Source: Ailanthus altissimus (lineage: Eukaryota > Streptophyta > Magnoliopsida > Sapindales > Simaroubaceae). From it: a stretch of 64,000 nucleotides of DNA. The position numbers and the translations under genes are program-made. Location of the stretch: contig OX327696.1 of the NCBI GenBank assembly GCA_946807835.1, forward strand, positions 1,934,501-1,998,500, given 5' to 3'. Shown here one piece after another: positions 35,580 through 46,745 of the stretch. Position 1 is the stretch's first letter. Each line of letters starts with the position of its first letter. The notes beneath the pieces were generated by a model. That model did no database searches. It was not told where the DNA came from and saw nothing but the letters and a program-made list of their open reading frames with translations.

Positions 35580-35765
35580 CCGTCTTTTTCGATTTCGACT
35601 TCCCTTACCGCTCCATCAAAATGCTGTCCTCCCAGCGCTCTGCTGGAAAATAACTACTTTAGAAGACAAAGCGTACATAGTTGAAGAATTGACAGAGGAC
35701 AGTTTCGACGTTGTTGATATTGCACTATTTAGCGCTTTGCCGTGCTTTTCCATCATGTAACAATG
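35580..35765 (+). pseudogene. ASD: Aspartate-semialdehyde dehydrogenase gene fragment, unit 1
   Basis: The enzyme reduces aspartyl phosphate to aspartate semialdehyde in plastids, at the head of the Lys/Thr/Met pathway. The plus strand reads DFDFPYRSIKMLSSQRSAG and then KITTLEDKAYIVEELTEDSF with DVVDIALFSAL, close to the conserved N-terminal part of plant ASD (recognised from memory). Only about 60 residues are present, without start or end, so it is a captured or duplicated fragment. Copia B inserted at its left end. The unit 2 copy (59463-59560) is shorter. Confidence 0.72.
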
Positions 35766-35819
35766 ATGTTGTTAATTACGTTTAATTACCAAAAAAAAAA
35801 AAAAAAGGTGTAAGCATAT

Positions 35820-36002
35820 GAATATCCAGGCGGGTTGGACTTTTGTTGTTAGGGTTCAAATTAAATTGCCAACTAACCCTGCAAATACATGTAGTCCTCT
35901 CTTACTCTCTTCCTCGTACTGAATACAGCTGACTTCTTCTTCTTCTTCTCCTGTTGTGCTATCTTTCGAAACTCTCTCTCTCTCTCTCTCTTGGAAGGAA
36001 CT
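35820..36002 (+). promoter_or_regulatory. CBP80 promoter/5'-UTR fragment, unit 1
   Basis: GTTAGGGTTCAAATTAAATT, then CTCTTCCTCGTACTGAATAC and a (CT)n tract (35972-35990) lead to the ATG at 36003. The same stretch exists at 59640-59800 in unit 2. The CT-rich leader is typical of plant housekeeping transcripts. Confidence 0.5.
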
Positions 36003-36089
36003 ATGAGCAGTTGGAAGAATCTTCTACTGCGAATAAACGACGAGTGTTTCGAGTACGGAAACTACTTCGAGTTCAAAGATCACATTATG
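36003..36089 (+). pseudogene. CBP80: First-exon fragment of nuclear cap-binding protein subunit CBP80/ABH1
   Basis: From ATG at 36003 the frame reads MSSWKNLLLRINDECFEYG and on to FKDHIM. This matches the N-terminus of plant CBP80 (MS-WK-LLLRI, EYG, KDHI), the large subunit of the nuclear mRNA cap-binding complex (identification from memory of the family). After about 29 residues it runs into a second (CT)n tract and no further CBP80 sequence follows in the window. The gene is therefore an orphaned 5' end. Unit 2 lacks this exon although it has the sequences on both sides. Confidence 0.75.
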
Positions 36090-36990
36090 CGCACATTTCT
36101 CTCTCTCTCTCTCTCTCGCTTTCACTCTTTATATAACACCTTTTTTTAATTTAAATATTTTTACATATGGGCTTAGTGTATTATTATTATTATATATTTA
36201 TACTATTAATAATTTTGTTGAGTGAAAGAAAAATATTATATGTATTGTTATTATATTTTTAAACACATTGACCTATTTGTAAAAATTTGCAGAAGATAAG
36301 TGCCAAAAAAAAAAAAAGAAAATTGTGGCTTTTGATTTTTGTTTCTTTCTTGTTGAATCTTTTGGAAGAGGGGTAAGAGAACTCTATGAAAAAAATGATA
36401 GTTTAATTCGATGTTATCTAAGGGTAAAGGGAAAATCCCTTTTTACAATTAATAAGAACTTGTTTCAGTTGCATATCATAAAAATTTTTAACAATAACTT
36501 TAAATATAGTATCAAAAAATATTGCTTGTGGAGCCTTAATATTCATGGGCTTATTAGCTAAAAGGTAGTCAGTGCATACAATACGAACAGTTGCTACTCG
36601 TGGATTTTCAAGACCTTATTGCACAAAAATGGGATATGCGTTTGAAAGGGATGCCCGAGTTATTATATATATCATGAGCGATACAGAAATGAATCGAGTA
36701 ATCTCTTCCTTTATCTTGAAAAAAAATTATTAAAAAAAATTTACACTTGTTGAAGGTGAAGTTTATAGATAAAATAATTCCTTCTGTATTGTATCCCAAT
36801 TAATGCAGCCTTGGATTCTCCCTCAATTCCAATAAAATGCAACTAGATCTAGTATGTACGAGTTGGCGATAAGCAAATCTATATATATATGGATTGTGAT
36901 TCTGTGATCTAGAAAAAATAAATTGAGTGATTCCTTACTTCATTTCTTAATTTGAAAGTATTGATAGATACTATGGGGAATAGATAAGAG
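36090..36990. other. Low-complexity sequence, no gene seen
   Basis: A second (CT)n tract at 36099-36119 is followed by AT-rich DNA with TTA repeats near 36180-36200. The part from about 36560 to 36740 has the more even composition of organelle DNA and may belong to the plastid insertion that follows, but I could not identify it. Confidence 0.4.
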
Positions 36991-37142
36991 ATATAAGTTC
37001 TATTCAAGCAGTTTATGTACTTGCGGATGATTTGACCGACCCCGTTCCTGCCACGATATTTGCCTATTTAGATGCTACTACTGTAATATCAAGAGGATTG
37101 GCTGCTAAAGGTATCTATCTAATAGTTGATCCGTTAGAATTG
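36990..37142 (+). pseudogene. atpB: Plastid atpB fragment in nuclear DNA (NUPT)
   Basis: The plus strand reads [20 protein letters not shown], then [19 protein letters not shown]. This is the ATP synthase beta-subunit segment around the conserved DDLTDPAPAT and [19 protein letters not shown] motifs of the chloroplast gene. Several substitutions and an early end show it is an old nuclear copy, not functional. About 50 residues out of nearly 500. Confidence 0.85.
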
Positions 37143-37374
37143 ATTCTTATTGGTTGGAATTTCTAGCTATCTTGATAGTAATTTAATATCTTTATTTTCA
37201 TCTTAGCAAATAAATTTTTTTTTTCCAAAAGGATCGTGATGTCTTTTTATAGGATCGTAGGTATCTTTATTAGTTGAATAAAAAAATTATTATTTTGTTA
37301 TTTTCAATATTTGGAATTGATACGTTAGATATGGATAGATCATATCTTGAAAAATATCTCAATTTTATTTTGTC

Positions 37375-37500
37375 AATCGACCCTTTTAAAGTCCCTCTAT
37401 CCCCAAAAAAAGGCCTATTTGACTGGCTAACCATTTCTCTAATCCTTTTTTTTTAATGATTCCGAATTCTGCAGGTTTCTAATCATACTACTTTTTTTTT
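37375..37500 (+). pseudogene. Plastid trnL(UAA)-trnF spacer fragment (NUPT)
   Basis: AAGTCCCTCTATCCCC followed by AAAAAAAGGCCTATTTGACT resembles the 3' end of plastid trnL-UAA and the start of the trnL-trnF spacer. The tRNA part is incomplete and cannot form a cloverleaf. With the atpB piece about 250 bp away it suggests a mosaic plastid insertion. Confidence 0.55.
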
Positions 37501-38800
37501 TCCAATTACTAATGTATCTGAACAAAATCATTTTTAGCCCAAAAGAAGTGATCCCATTTTTTTAATATTAGAAATTTTTAAATAGAAATTCAAAACAAAA
37601 ATGAGAATTTTATTTTGAATTCCTTTTATTTACACAAACAAAAAGCAAGGTGAATGCAAGAGAGTTTTGGTTAAGGAAAATAAGAAGAAAAACAAAAGAA
37701 AATAGGGAGAGAAAGAGAATCTAAGGAGAAAGAAAGAAAAAAAAAAGAGAAAGTAGAGAAAGAAGAAGTTTGTTTATTGTCTTTGAACATATAGCATAAT
37801 CTTATCTGTTCAGTTAATTTAACATAATTTTAATAAATGTCACGTGTTATATTGAATATTTTTAATAAAATAACATGTGTTAAACACTGATAAGTTACAA
37901 ATTACACGTATAATCTTGCAATTGATTTATATTTTTTAATAAATATTTTTAAAAGTAAAATAAAATAAAATAATAAATTAAATATAGATCTACCACTATT
38001 GCTAGAGTATCATCATGAAATGATCAAATTTTTTATCATCAGACTCTATTTTCTTGATCTATATAATGACAGGATTATTTTTGGCAAAAAAGACTATAAA
38101 ATAGTCAAATATAGTGGTGAGGGGCCGCGGCCACTATCACTTGCTATCAAACGGGAGGGAGGTTGTGACTTGTACTACCCCCACTTATGGACAGATCGGT
38201 GGCTATTTTTCAATGAGTCGACAACGAAGGTTGTGGATTCTTTTTAATTATCTATTATTTATTTTATTTTATTTTTAAAATATAACCAATTATACGATGA
38301 CAAGTGCATTGTAATTAATCATATTTTGACAAGTGTTCAGATACAGTGTATTAGTAAGATTGTGCCACGTGTCAAAAGTTTAATTTAATTATGTGGTTAA
38401 ATTACTTTTTCACTATTTCACCATTAAAATTAACTATAAAAGTTAATAGATTAAGGCAAATTTGGTATTTTATCTCTAATTAGGATAAAGTTATAAATAT
38501 CGGGATAAAATTATCTTTATCCCTTAAAAATGAACTTGTAGATTTAACATTTCAAATTCTTTAACAAAATCTCTCAAGCAGTATGAATTGTTTGCTGTAT
38601 TTTTCGCTTTGGGTTTGAGTCCACTCGATTTTATTCTTAGGTCTCCCTAAAATGCTTCATATTATTTGAGAAGGGCCTATACATATATAGTTTATAACTT
38701 TTATATAATTAGGCAATATGAAATTCTGACACCTAATACCTTATTCATTACAACCCTACTATTTATAGTCTTAAGAATATTACATTTAGGGTGTTGCAAT
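37500..38800. other. No gene recognised; possible degenerate inverted repeat
   Basis: AT-rich. Segments near 37870-37980 and the reverse complement of 38260-38380 show loose similarity, each with an ACACGTG/CACGTG word near the outside, around a less AT-rich core (38090-38230). An 82-codon frame at 37999-38247 resembles nothing I know. Confidence 0.3.
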
Positions 38801-39055
38801 TAAATTTAAGAGGAAAAAACAAACAATCAATGCCTTATATGAGAATTTTATTGATATTTACTTTAATCCTCAGCCTATCTAATACGCATTAGGTGAAAGA
38901 AGTAAACATTAATGTCAATAAAATTTTGTCTACTCTTATATAAGAATTTTATTAATACCTAATTTAATCCTCAGCCCATCTAACACATATTAAGTGATTG
39001 AAATCTAAGTCAACATCTAATGAAACTTTTTGTTACTATTACTAGTCATGTATAG
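38800..39055. repeat. Third locus of the RLK upstream repeat
   Basis: AATTTAAGAGGAAAAAAC, CAATCAATGCCTTATATGAG, then two units with TTTTATTGATATTTACTTTA and AGCCCATCTAACACATATTA. Matches 59030-59310 upstream of RLK-2, but no RLK sequence follows here. Confidence 0.7.
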
Positions 39056-39239
39056 TGGCAGAAAGATAAAACTTTGACTTTTAACTCATTCTAATTAGAA
39101 GAATGGATACAATATTTCTTAGTTGTCAAGACGTGCTATGCACTATTCTAAAAACTGTTTTTACTTTTATAAAATTAATAATTAAGATGCAAAGGGTTTA
39201 TATGATAGTATAGTTTTCAAGATTTAATAACAAGTGACA

Positions 39240-39756
39240 TTGCAAGAGTACACACTTTGAAGATAAAGTATCTAGTTGTAGAGAAAATGAATAAAGAAAC
39301 TAGATATTGTGTATATAACTTTCATTTGAGATGATCTTGCTTATGTAAAGGAGAGATGGCTTTTTGGAGAGACATCAAACCCTTTTGAAAGGGATATCAA
39401 TGTTGGAAAGGCATGGTGACTTTTTCAACAGTCCCAACCAGAAGCCAATGTTGTAGCGCTACTCATATAACATAACAGCTCTGAAAGTTCAGTGGCCTAT
39501 ACCGCAGCGCTGAAGCTCCCACACCACACCATTGAGTTTTTTGGAATTTACACTGTAGTGTTTGCTTATCCAACACCGTGATGTTTAGTGATACCAACAA
39601 TCATATCCAGGGATCAAAGTCATGGCATTATTTTTATAGCACCACGATGTTGAGTCTATACTTATATCTGATATGTAATTTTTTCTTTGTTTTCTATTTC
39701 CTTGATTTCTTATGTCTTACTTCGTTTATTTTAAAATACTCATGAAATATCCAATA
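39240..39756 (-). repeat. Copia G 3' LTR
   Basis: Inner border fixed by the adjacent polypurine tract; the left border is uncertain. Contains CACTGTAGTG, CACCGTGATG and CACCACGATG words similar to those in the LTRs of copia D and E. Confidence 0.5.
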
Positions 39757-40379
39757 ATCCCCCACATATCTCAAAATAATAAAAAAAATAAGTAATTTAA
39801 CTCTAAAATTAAAATAGAATTTAACATATATGAATTGGTGCTTTTCTAAGCTATGAACCAACTATTGAACAAGTAATCATATTTTACTGGAACTAGGTAA
39901 AATAAGGTTTTTATAAACCTTCATTCCTTTGATGTAAAATAAGGGATTAAATAATCACGTTAAACTCTCTAATAACTTATTTTAGTTCAGCAGTTTGGCA
40001 TTTTATGGCCATATAGTATCCTTGATTCATAAGTTCTCTAGAGATGCCTACTTTGTTCCTATAGAAACTGACCCAATTCCACAATTATAGAGGCGACACT
40101 ACATCAAATGTGTTCTATAATATAACATATCATTATGCAATAATAGGTTATGGAGTTCATTAAGGCTATACCACTCATCCTATCTTACTGCAAATGTTCT
40201 ACCTCGATTTAAGGGGGACTCATAATAAATTATCAGTAGTATAATAAGACAACAAGACATAAGTGACTTGTTTTTACCCTTATGAACCAACTTCATGGCA
40301 TCTCCGATCATATAAGCAAGGTTACCATTACTCTGGCCTTATGTTATAGGCAGAAGTTTCATCCCCCTTAACATATCTT

Positions 40380-41456
40380 TAACTAATCTTGTATTTAGTA
40401 GTTTAGTCAGAGGATCTGCCAAATTCTAATAGCTTTTTAATTATAATATATCTTATACGTATATGTCTACTTTTTTTTATTATATAATTTATTCATTGCT
40501 CTAACTATTACAGTTAGACAATCACAATTGATCAAAATCAATATAAGAAGGTGAACGGTAATGAGAAGATCAATTATGAGTGCTCTCAACAACTCAACTT
40601 CAAAACAAGTCTTTTCTAAAGCTATTGACTCAAAATCCATTTTAGATTAAGCTATACATGTTTATTTAGTAGATTTCTAACAAACAACACCTCTATTCAA
40701 GGTGTAGGCAAATCCATTGATAAACTTAATCTCATTGGATTAAGGAATCAAACTTGCATCATAAGAACCTTTTAGCATAGATTATGATTTAGTATATATG
40801 AGTTACATAATTTTTACCGCCTATAAAAATTTTTATAACTCTATCCAAGGCACTTCAATGCTCTTTGCTCGAATTTTGAGTATATATACTCAGTCTCTCT
40901 ACAACATATGTTATATCAAACCTAGTATTATTTATCAAATATACAAAACTACCAATTATTTGAGCACAACATATTTGATTATCACTATGCCTAATATTCT
41001 TATAAGGTTTAGTACTAGCATCACAAGGTATTGCTATTGGTTTACATGCAATGTACCTAAACCCCTTCAAGGATTTATCTACAAAAAGTTCTTAAGATAA
41101 GGTGAAACCATTAGATGTTCTCATAATCTTAATCCTAAGAATAACATCACTTTCTCCTATATTTTTCATATCAAACTTAGTTAACAAAAACCTCTTAGTC
41201 TCATTTATCCTTTTTGTACTAGGACTGAAAATAATCATGTTATCTACATAGAGACATATGATGACATAATTTTTAGAATCAAAGGTTTTAAAGTTGACAT
41301 ATTTGTCTGAATCATTAATCATAAACCGATTTGATGCCAAACCATTGTCAAATTTCTCATGACACAGTTTCGGTGCTTGCTTCTATTCATATAATGGTTT
41401 CACAAGTTTGTATACTTTATGCTCTATACCAGTACTCACACAACCTTCCGCACTAA
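40380..41456 (-). pseudogene. Copia G reverse transcriptase C-terminus and RNase H
   Basis: Reads EGCVSTGIEHKVYKLVKPLY, a stop where LKQAP usually begins, then KQAPKLCHEKFDNGLASNRF and the active-site segment IICLYVDNMIIFSP, in which YVDD is changed to YVDN. RNase H start follows (IIGSFVYLINNTRFDITYVV). Several stops and frameshifts. Confidence 0.8.
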
Positions 41457-42004
41457 TAATTAATTAAAAATAACACGTATACAAATGAGAGAACCAATGA
41501 AAACAAAATCTTATATAGGAAGAAGGCCCCCAATTTCATCAATATCATTTAATAAATAACAATAACAAGTGTCATGAACTCGTTGATATCATTAATAAAT
41601 AATTAATTGCAAGCACTCATTTCAGAAAATTAAAATTAACGGTGGAGATGGAGGGTTTGCTATGAATGGACGATGGATCTTAAAAGTTGATGAATTTGAA
41701 AAATTTTGCTTATTTTGGTGTTTAACATGTATTTAAATATTGTACTTGTGCTAATTAAATAGTGGTGTAAACCTAGGGAGTGTGATAATAGGAACCGTAC
41801 TCATTGAGTATTAGGGTAGCGGACTGGGTTGAAGAGTTTGTTTAAAAAAATTTAAAGGATAAGCAGGATTAGTATTTAGGACCCTTCGGGATGGACACTT
41901 GTCAAATTATAATTGTTAGAATTTGACACATCACTAAACCTTAAAAGGATACGCTTAGTATACTACTTGGACGAGTTTGGACACTTGTCATGTACTTGAT
42001 TATT

Positions 42005-42329
42005 AAGAGTAATACTAGGCATCTCAAATTGTATCCCAAAAAGTAATATATCAAGTAAACATTGGGTGATAAAAATTAGTAAATAACAACAATAGAGAAA
42101 ATTATTTATTACACCTAATATTTGGTTGACACACCACTTTTTGATATATAATTTGGAATGCCTAGTAATAATCTTTTAATAAAGTTTAATGGTTAAGCTT
42201 GGTAATAGTGTAAAATTATTTATTACACCCAATGTTTGCTTGACACAACACTTTTTGAGATATAATTTGAGATACAATTGGGGATGCCTAGCATTACTCT
42301 TTTAATAAAGCTTAATAGTTAAGCTTGGT
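42005..42329. mobile_element. Small MITE with tandemly duplicated right half
   Basis: Left end AAGAGTAATACTAGGCATCT is the reverse complement of the right end AGCATTACTCTT at 42291-42302 with its inner GATGCCT. Sequence from 42098 is repeated from 42212 (AAAATTATTTATTACACC, then ACTTTTTGA), so the right half plus flank is present twice. No coding capacity. Confidence 0.7.
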
Positions 42330-42886
42330 ATAAGATTTTGACAAATGTTAGACACTAGTCATGGACTAGATTATTTTATTAAAGCTTATTAGATAAGCTA
42401 TGTTTAATGCTTGAAAAAATCCTTGGACACTTGTCTCATTTGCAATGGTTCTAATTATTTTAATAAAACTTATTGGAGAAGCTTTGTTTATGGAAATGGT
42501 TACACTATTTAAGATAGTGACAAATATACCTTTGATAACTTAAAATAATTAAAAGCTTAAGAGATATTTTATTAATGGCTTAAGAAAGTGTTTAACCAGT
42601 TACATGAGAAAAAGAAAAAAATAGTTTTTGCCTTTTATCAATCATGTAAAAGGGTTAAACTACATGTGTGAAAAGAAGACAAAAAGGGGATTTTGTCTTC
42701 TTTTTCTTTTACAAGAGATATATTCGGTCATTAGAGAAAAATAGAAGCAAGAGTTACACTTTTCTCTCAAGTTATACTAGGCTAAGTGAGAAAGTTCTAA
42801 AAGGCTTAAGTGTTTAGCTGAAAATCTAGCAAACTCTCAATCTATCATTCTAACTTCTTGATCCCACCTATGTCAAAGACTAGATT

Positions 42887-45619
42887 TGTAATATCCAATC
42901 CCTATTAGTAGTATTGGCGCTTAGATTTCGATATAGAGTAATGAAGACACCGTGGGGTTACCCGATTTTAACCCTATTAAATTTTTTTTCTATGGTGCGC
43001 GTGAGAGATATTAGACCTAATTTGGTAATTTCATACTTAATCGGAGCGTCGGATGACCCTAGAATATTTTTAGAATTTTTCTCTATTGGCTTGGAAAAAG
43101 AAATTTTAATTTACTTCATAAATTTCCATTTATGGGTTATGTATGGAATAAGCCTTTGTTAAGAAATACAATCCATATATTAGAGAATGGACCAATCAAA
43201 GACAAGTTCATAGATTGCTAAGTTGGAAATTCTACTTAGTTCCTTTGACTATTCTAACTAAATAGTTGTAAATGAACCAATTATATACATAGTTTTCAAC
43301 CAATGGCAAAATAGAAATTTAGAGTAAGTTGAGGGGCAAATTAGACAATTTAAGGAGCTCTATATACATAGTAGAAGTGTGTAGAAATTTCATGAGAGAA
43401 AAAGCAAACATCTGAGAGCAAGAGAAGCAAAATTCAGCCAAGAGAAAGGAGGGGCTGTTATAGTGAAATTTCAAATTTTTTTTATGCTTAATCAAGCTAA
43501 AATAAGGTCAAGTACAAGTTCTTAAAATCAATTGAAGCCATCATTAGTAAAAATCCAAGGAAAAAAAGGTAAGAAAAGTATTGTTTTGTGAGGTTGATAT
43601 GTGAACTTTTAAGATTGCTTCAATTGATGTTCTTGTGTGTATTCTTAGTTTAGATTGAGTTGAATTCTAGTGTGAAACTTGAAGGAGTCATCAAATTGAA
43701 GAAATTGGTAAGGTAAAAATTATGGTTTTGAGTGACTTTGATGTAAAGACTTCAATTGGTTATAATTAAGGCATTAGAATGAAATTGGAACATGAAATTA
43801 AGAAAAAAAATGTGTTGGCACATAGGGTGAAATTCTGCCACTTTATGAAAATTAGGGTTGAATTGTGGTGTATAAATGGTGCCTTATGTAAATTGAATGG
43901 ATTTGATTGATGAAAAAATCAAAAATGAAGAAAGGGGGCATAATTGTCCATTTTGGTAAGGTGAAGGGCAATTATGTCCAACCAAAGTTATAGGGTGTTA
44001 AGCAATTTTTAGGGCGTCGGATGGTGAGTTAGATTAGATTAAATGACTCTGTAAATGAAAATCGAAAAGTAGTATCCATCCGAGCTTTGTATGTTGATTA
44101 GGGCATTTAGTAGTTAAATGAGATTCTAGTGTTTGAATTAGTTCTAAATATCATTTATGGCGTGTAGGTGAAGAAAACAGAGACCGGTAATGGGAACAGA
44201 AATCTGAAGCGAAATTGAGCTTGTAGCGGTTGTGAGTGAAAATTTATCAATTTTTTTTATCTTTCGTTTATTATGTTTTCGCATAATGAAAATATATGTT
44301 TTATATGCTTTTAATGCATAAACATAAGTTATGATTTTGATATATATCCATAGATATGCTTTTACATGTTTGGTTTAAAAAACAGCTTGAAAATGACTGC
44401 ATTTGTTTCAAAGGCCATTGGTACCCTCAGATTATAGTGGTGGTAATGGTATTAGACCCAACCGGTATATCCCGTACACATGGGAAGGTATTGGGGGTGT
44501 GTCAATAACTCTAAAAAGTCGGGTTGTCGAGTTATGTGAGTTGCTCTATGTGTACGGAGTATTGTCTCGCTATATGTAGGCGATGTAGGATTCTGCTGCA
44601 TAGCTAATAAGATATTTTGAGATGTCATGTGGGTATTGCTAGTTGAGGCGCATCGTGACCTACTCACGTGTGCGGTGCTAGTTGAGTCGCTACGTAAGTG
44701 TAGAGCTTTTAGGGTTATCATTGGTACAGTTTAGAAAGAAAATGGCCGAGCGAGGGCTTTACTAGTTTTTGATCTAACGATTGCATATTATGTGTTTATA
44801 TACACATGTTAGTTATTATGTTGTACAAATTTTGGATATTATTTTCCAAAGATATAAATAAAATCTGCTCGACAAGATTTCATTAGCATATGATGTTAGA
44901 AACCGTTTTACAGCTTTATACCAGTTTAGAAGCATGATTTGTGCATATCTTTTAGAATTATTATCTATGCAAAATTTAATTTTATTTGAAATCTTAAATA
45001 CACTCACTGAGCTCCTTTAGCTCACTCGTTTTGTGTTTTATATTTTCTAAACCCTTTTTCTAGGTGCAGGTCTCGGTACGCAAGCTGCTGATTCTCCTAC
45101 TGCTGATTAGTGGGCCAAATTTAAAGATCATTTTGTACATGTAAATATGCTAAATAGCACTCTTTTTTCTTTCAGCATGGTAGTTCTAGGATTGTGTATG
45201 GTACATATATTTTGGATAATCAAAAAGAGATTTCGATATTATGATGATCGTTTTTACTTTTTATGAGTATGCTCGTTTTGTAATTTAAATGAAATTATTA
45301 AGTTAAGTTTGATTAATTTTGAAAAGGACCGAAGGTTCTATTTGGTAGTATTGAAAAGAAGTTTGAAATAATAGTGAAATTTCTTTATTAGTTTTGTATT
45401 AGATTTTCAGAAAAATAGGAGAAATGCCCTTTTTTAAAAAAAATTTAAGAAGTCATTTCTATGTATATTTAAAGATTTTCTCAGTAATAGCAAGAATCGA
45501 AAATGGATTCGCCTAGCGGAATTTTCAACTTACCCAGTTAAATTCTGAGAAACTTCTGTCGGGATGAGCGGCAGGGCCACTGGGATCTACAATAGGCAGT
45601 CTCAGGGCGGGTTCTGTCA
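42887..45619 (+). mobile_element. Gypsy-type solo LTR (2733 bp)
   Basis: Starts TGTAATATCCAATCCC and ends CTCAGGGCGGGTTCTGTCA, with a GATGAGCGGCAGGGCCACTG motif just before, the pattern of large Ty3/gypsy chromovirus (Tekay-like) LTRs as I recall them. Flanks AGATT (42882-42886) and GGATT (45620-45624) form a 4-of-5 target-site duplication. A TATA-like CTATATACATAG is at 43360-43371. Frames inside (42914-43162, 44721-44452) are not genes. Confidence 0.8.
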
Positions 45620-45647
45620 GGATTTGTTTAAGATAACACTTCTAGGT

Positions 45648-45850
45648 TAGACTTTGAGATTTATTTATCCAAAAACATCACTTACAGTTCATAAAGTATA
45701 TTTTCTATTATAGATGGGAATTTCCTTTGTTTATGTGATTTTAAAATGCATATTATGCTTTGCTGCATGCTGTGTGATATATACTTATTCACTATCCACA
45801 CACTCACACACTTGATCTATATTTAAACCCCAACAAAATTGATATGAAAG
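45648..45850 (+). repeat. LTR 3' part of copia F, first copy
   Basis: AGACTTTGAGATTTATTT...ACATCAC...TTTGTTTATGTGATTTTAAA matches the copy at 46537-46745. Confidence 0.75.
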
Positions 45851-46536
45851 CCATATTGTGTGTATAGTGTGTAACATAAGAGTTTGGTATTGTTGGACAA
45901 TGGAGTGAATTTTATTTATGAACAGTTCGTTATGAATTTCAATATGTAAGGGTTGACTCCTATATATACTGAATTGCATAATTTGTTGAAGACAGCTCAA
46001 GAAAACACAAACAAAAGGGATGCAACCCTCTATGTTTAAGGTAGTACATCATTTTTCACCTTAAAGGCTTATTAGAAGTCTAAGAGCAAGAAGGAGAAGT
46101 AAAGACCAGCTATAGCTCCTCAGCGATAGATGATATCCAAGCTACAAGAAAAGAATAAAGGCAAAGTAAAGTGTTTCTATTGCAGTGAGGATGGACATTA
46201 AAAACGCAATTGTTTAGAGTTCTTTGCTGCAGTCAAGAAGAACCGTTCATGTATATGTTAATCTATCATTGATATTGCATTTGTATGTGATGCCACTATT
46301 GAATGGGTATTAGATACCATATGTCCTTCTCATATCTTTAATGTGTTGTATGGTCTAAAGGAAGTTAGACTACTATAGCATGGAGAAATATAACTTCATG
46401 TTAGAAATGGTGATTTCCTATGTCGAAGCAATTGGACGTTTTAAACTATTTCTCTCTTGTGGTAGATATATGAAGTTTTATAATTGTTATTTTGTGCTAA
46501 ATATTATTAAACAAATTATATCCTTTTATGTGTTCA
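45851..46536 (+). pseudogene. Copia F gag and protease remnant
   Basis: The CX2CX4HX4C zinc knuckle lies at 46172-46213 (CFYCSEDGH, stop codon, KRNC), preceded by a basic segment. The protease-like WVLDTICPSHIFN near 46300-46345 has Ile where D-T-G requires Gly. Several stops. Confidence 0.75.
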
Positions 46537-46745
46537 AGGTGAGACTTTAAGACCCATTTGTCTAATAACATCACTATCGGTTCATCAAAAGTATATTTTC
46601 TATTGTTGATAGAATTGCCTTTGTTTATGTGATTTTAAAATACATATTATGATTTCATTGCATGGTGTCTGACTGTACTTACAATTTACTATTCACATAC
46701 ACTCACATATCTAATATGTATTTAAATTACAATAAAATAGTGATA
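46537..46745 (+). repeat. LTR 3' part of copia F, second copy
   Basis: Direct repeat of 45648-45850 with about 80 percent similarity by eye. Confidence 0.7.

Larger units (their letters stand above)
39240..41460 (-). mobile_element. Copia G: 3' part of a Ty1/copia element
   Basis: RT and RNase H on the minus strand (41456 to about 40380) are followed by a spacer, a polypurine tract (GATATGTGGGGGAT, minus strand at 39770-39757) and an LTR start (TATTGGATATTT) at 39756 running left. No 5' half is present; homology begins abruptly near 41456. Confidence 0.75.
41750..46745 (+). mobile_element. Copia F: relic with nested MITE and gypsy-type solo LTR
   Basis: LTR-like sequence (41750-42886 and 45620-45850) resembling the solo LTR at 30090-32578 is followed by a gag remnant with zinc knuckle (45850-46540) and a partial second LTR copy (46537-46745). 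Integrase and RT are missing, so a large internal deletion joins protease to the 3' LTR. The left LTR end is not resolved. Confidence 0.6.

Noticed and set aside
37375..37400. Possible tRNA-Leu gene
   Set aside because: Only the 3' end sequence resembles plastid trnL; acceptor partner and anticodon arm are missing.
42914..43162. 82-codon plus-strand frame
   Set aside because: Lies wholly inside the gypsy-type LTR; no homology and no independent start context.
44452..44721. 89-codon minus-strand frame
   Set aside because: Also inside the gypsy-type LTR; composition follows the LTR rather than a gene.
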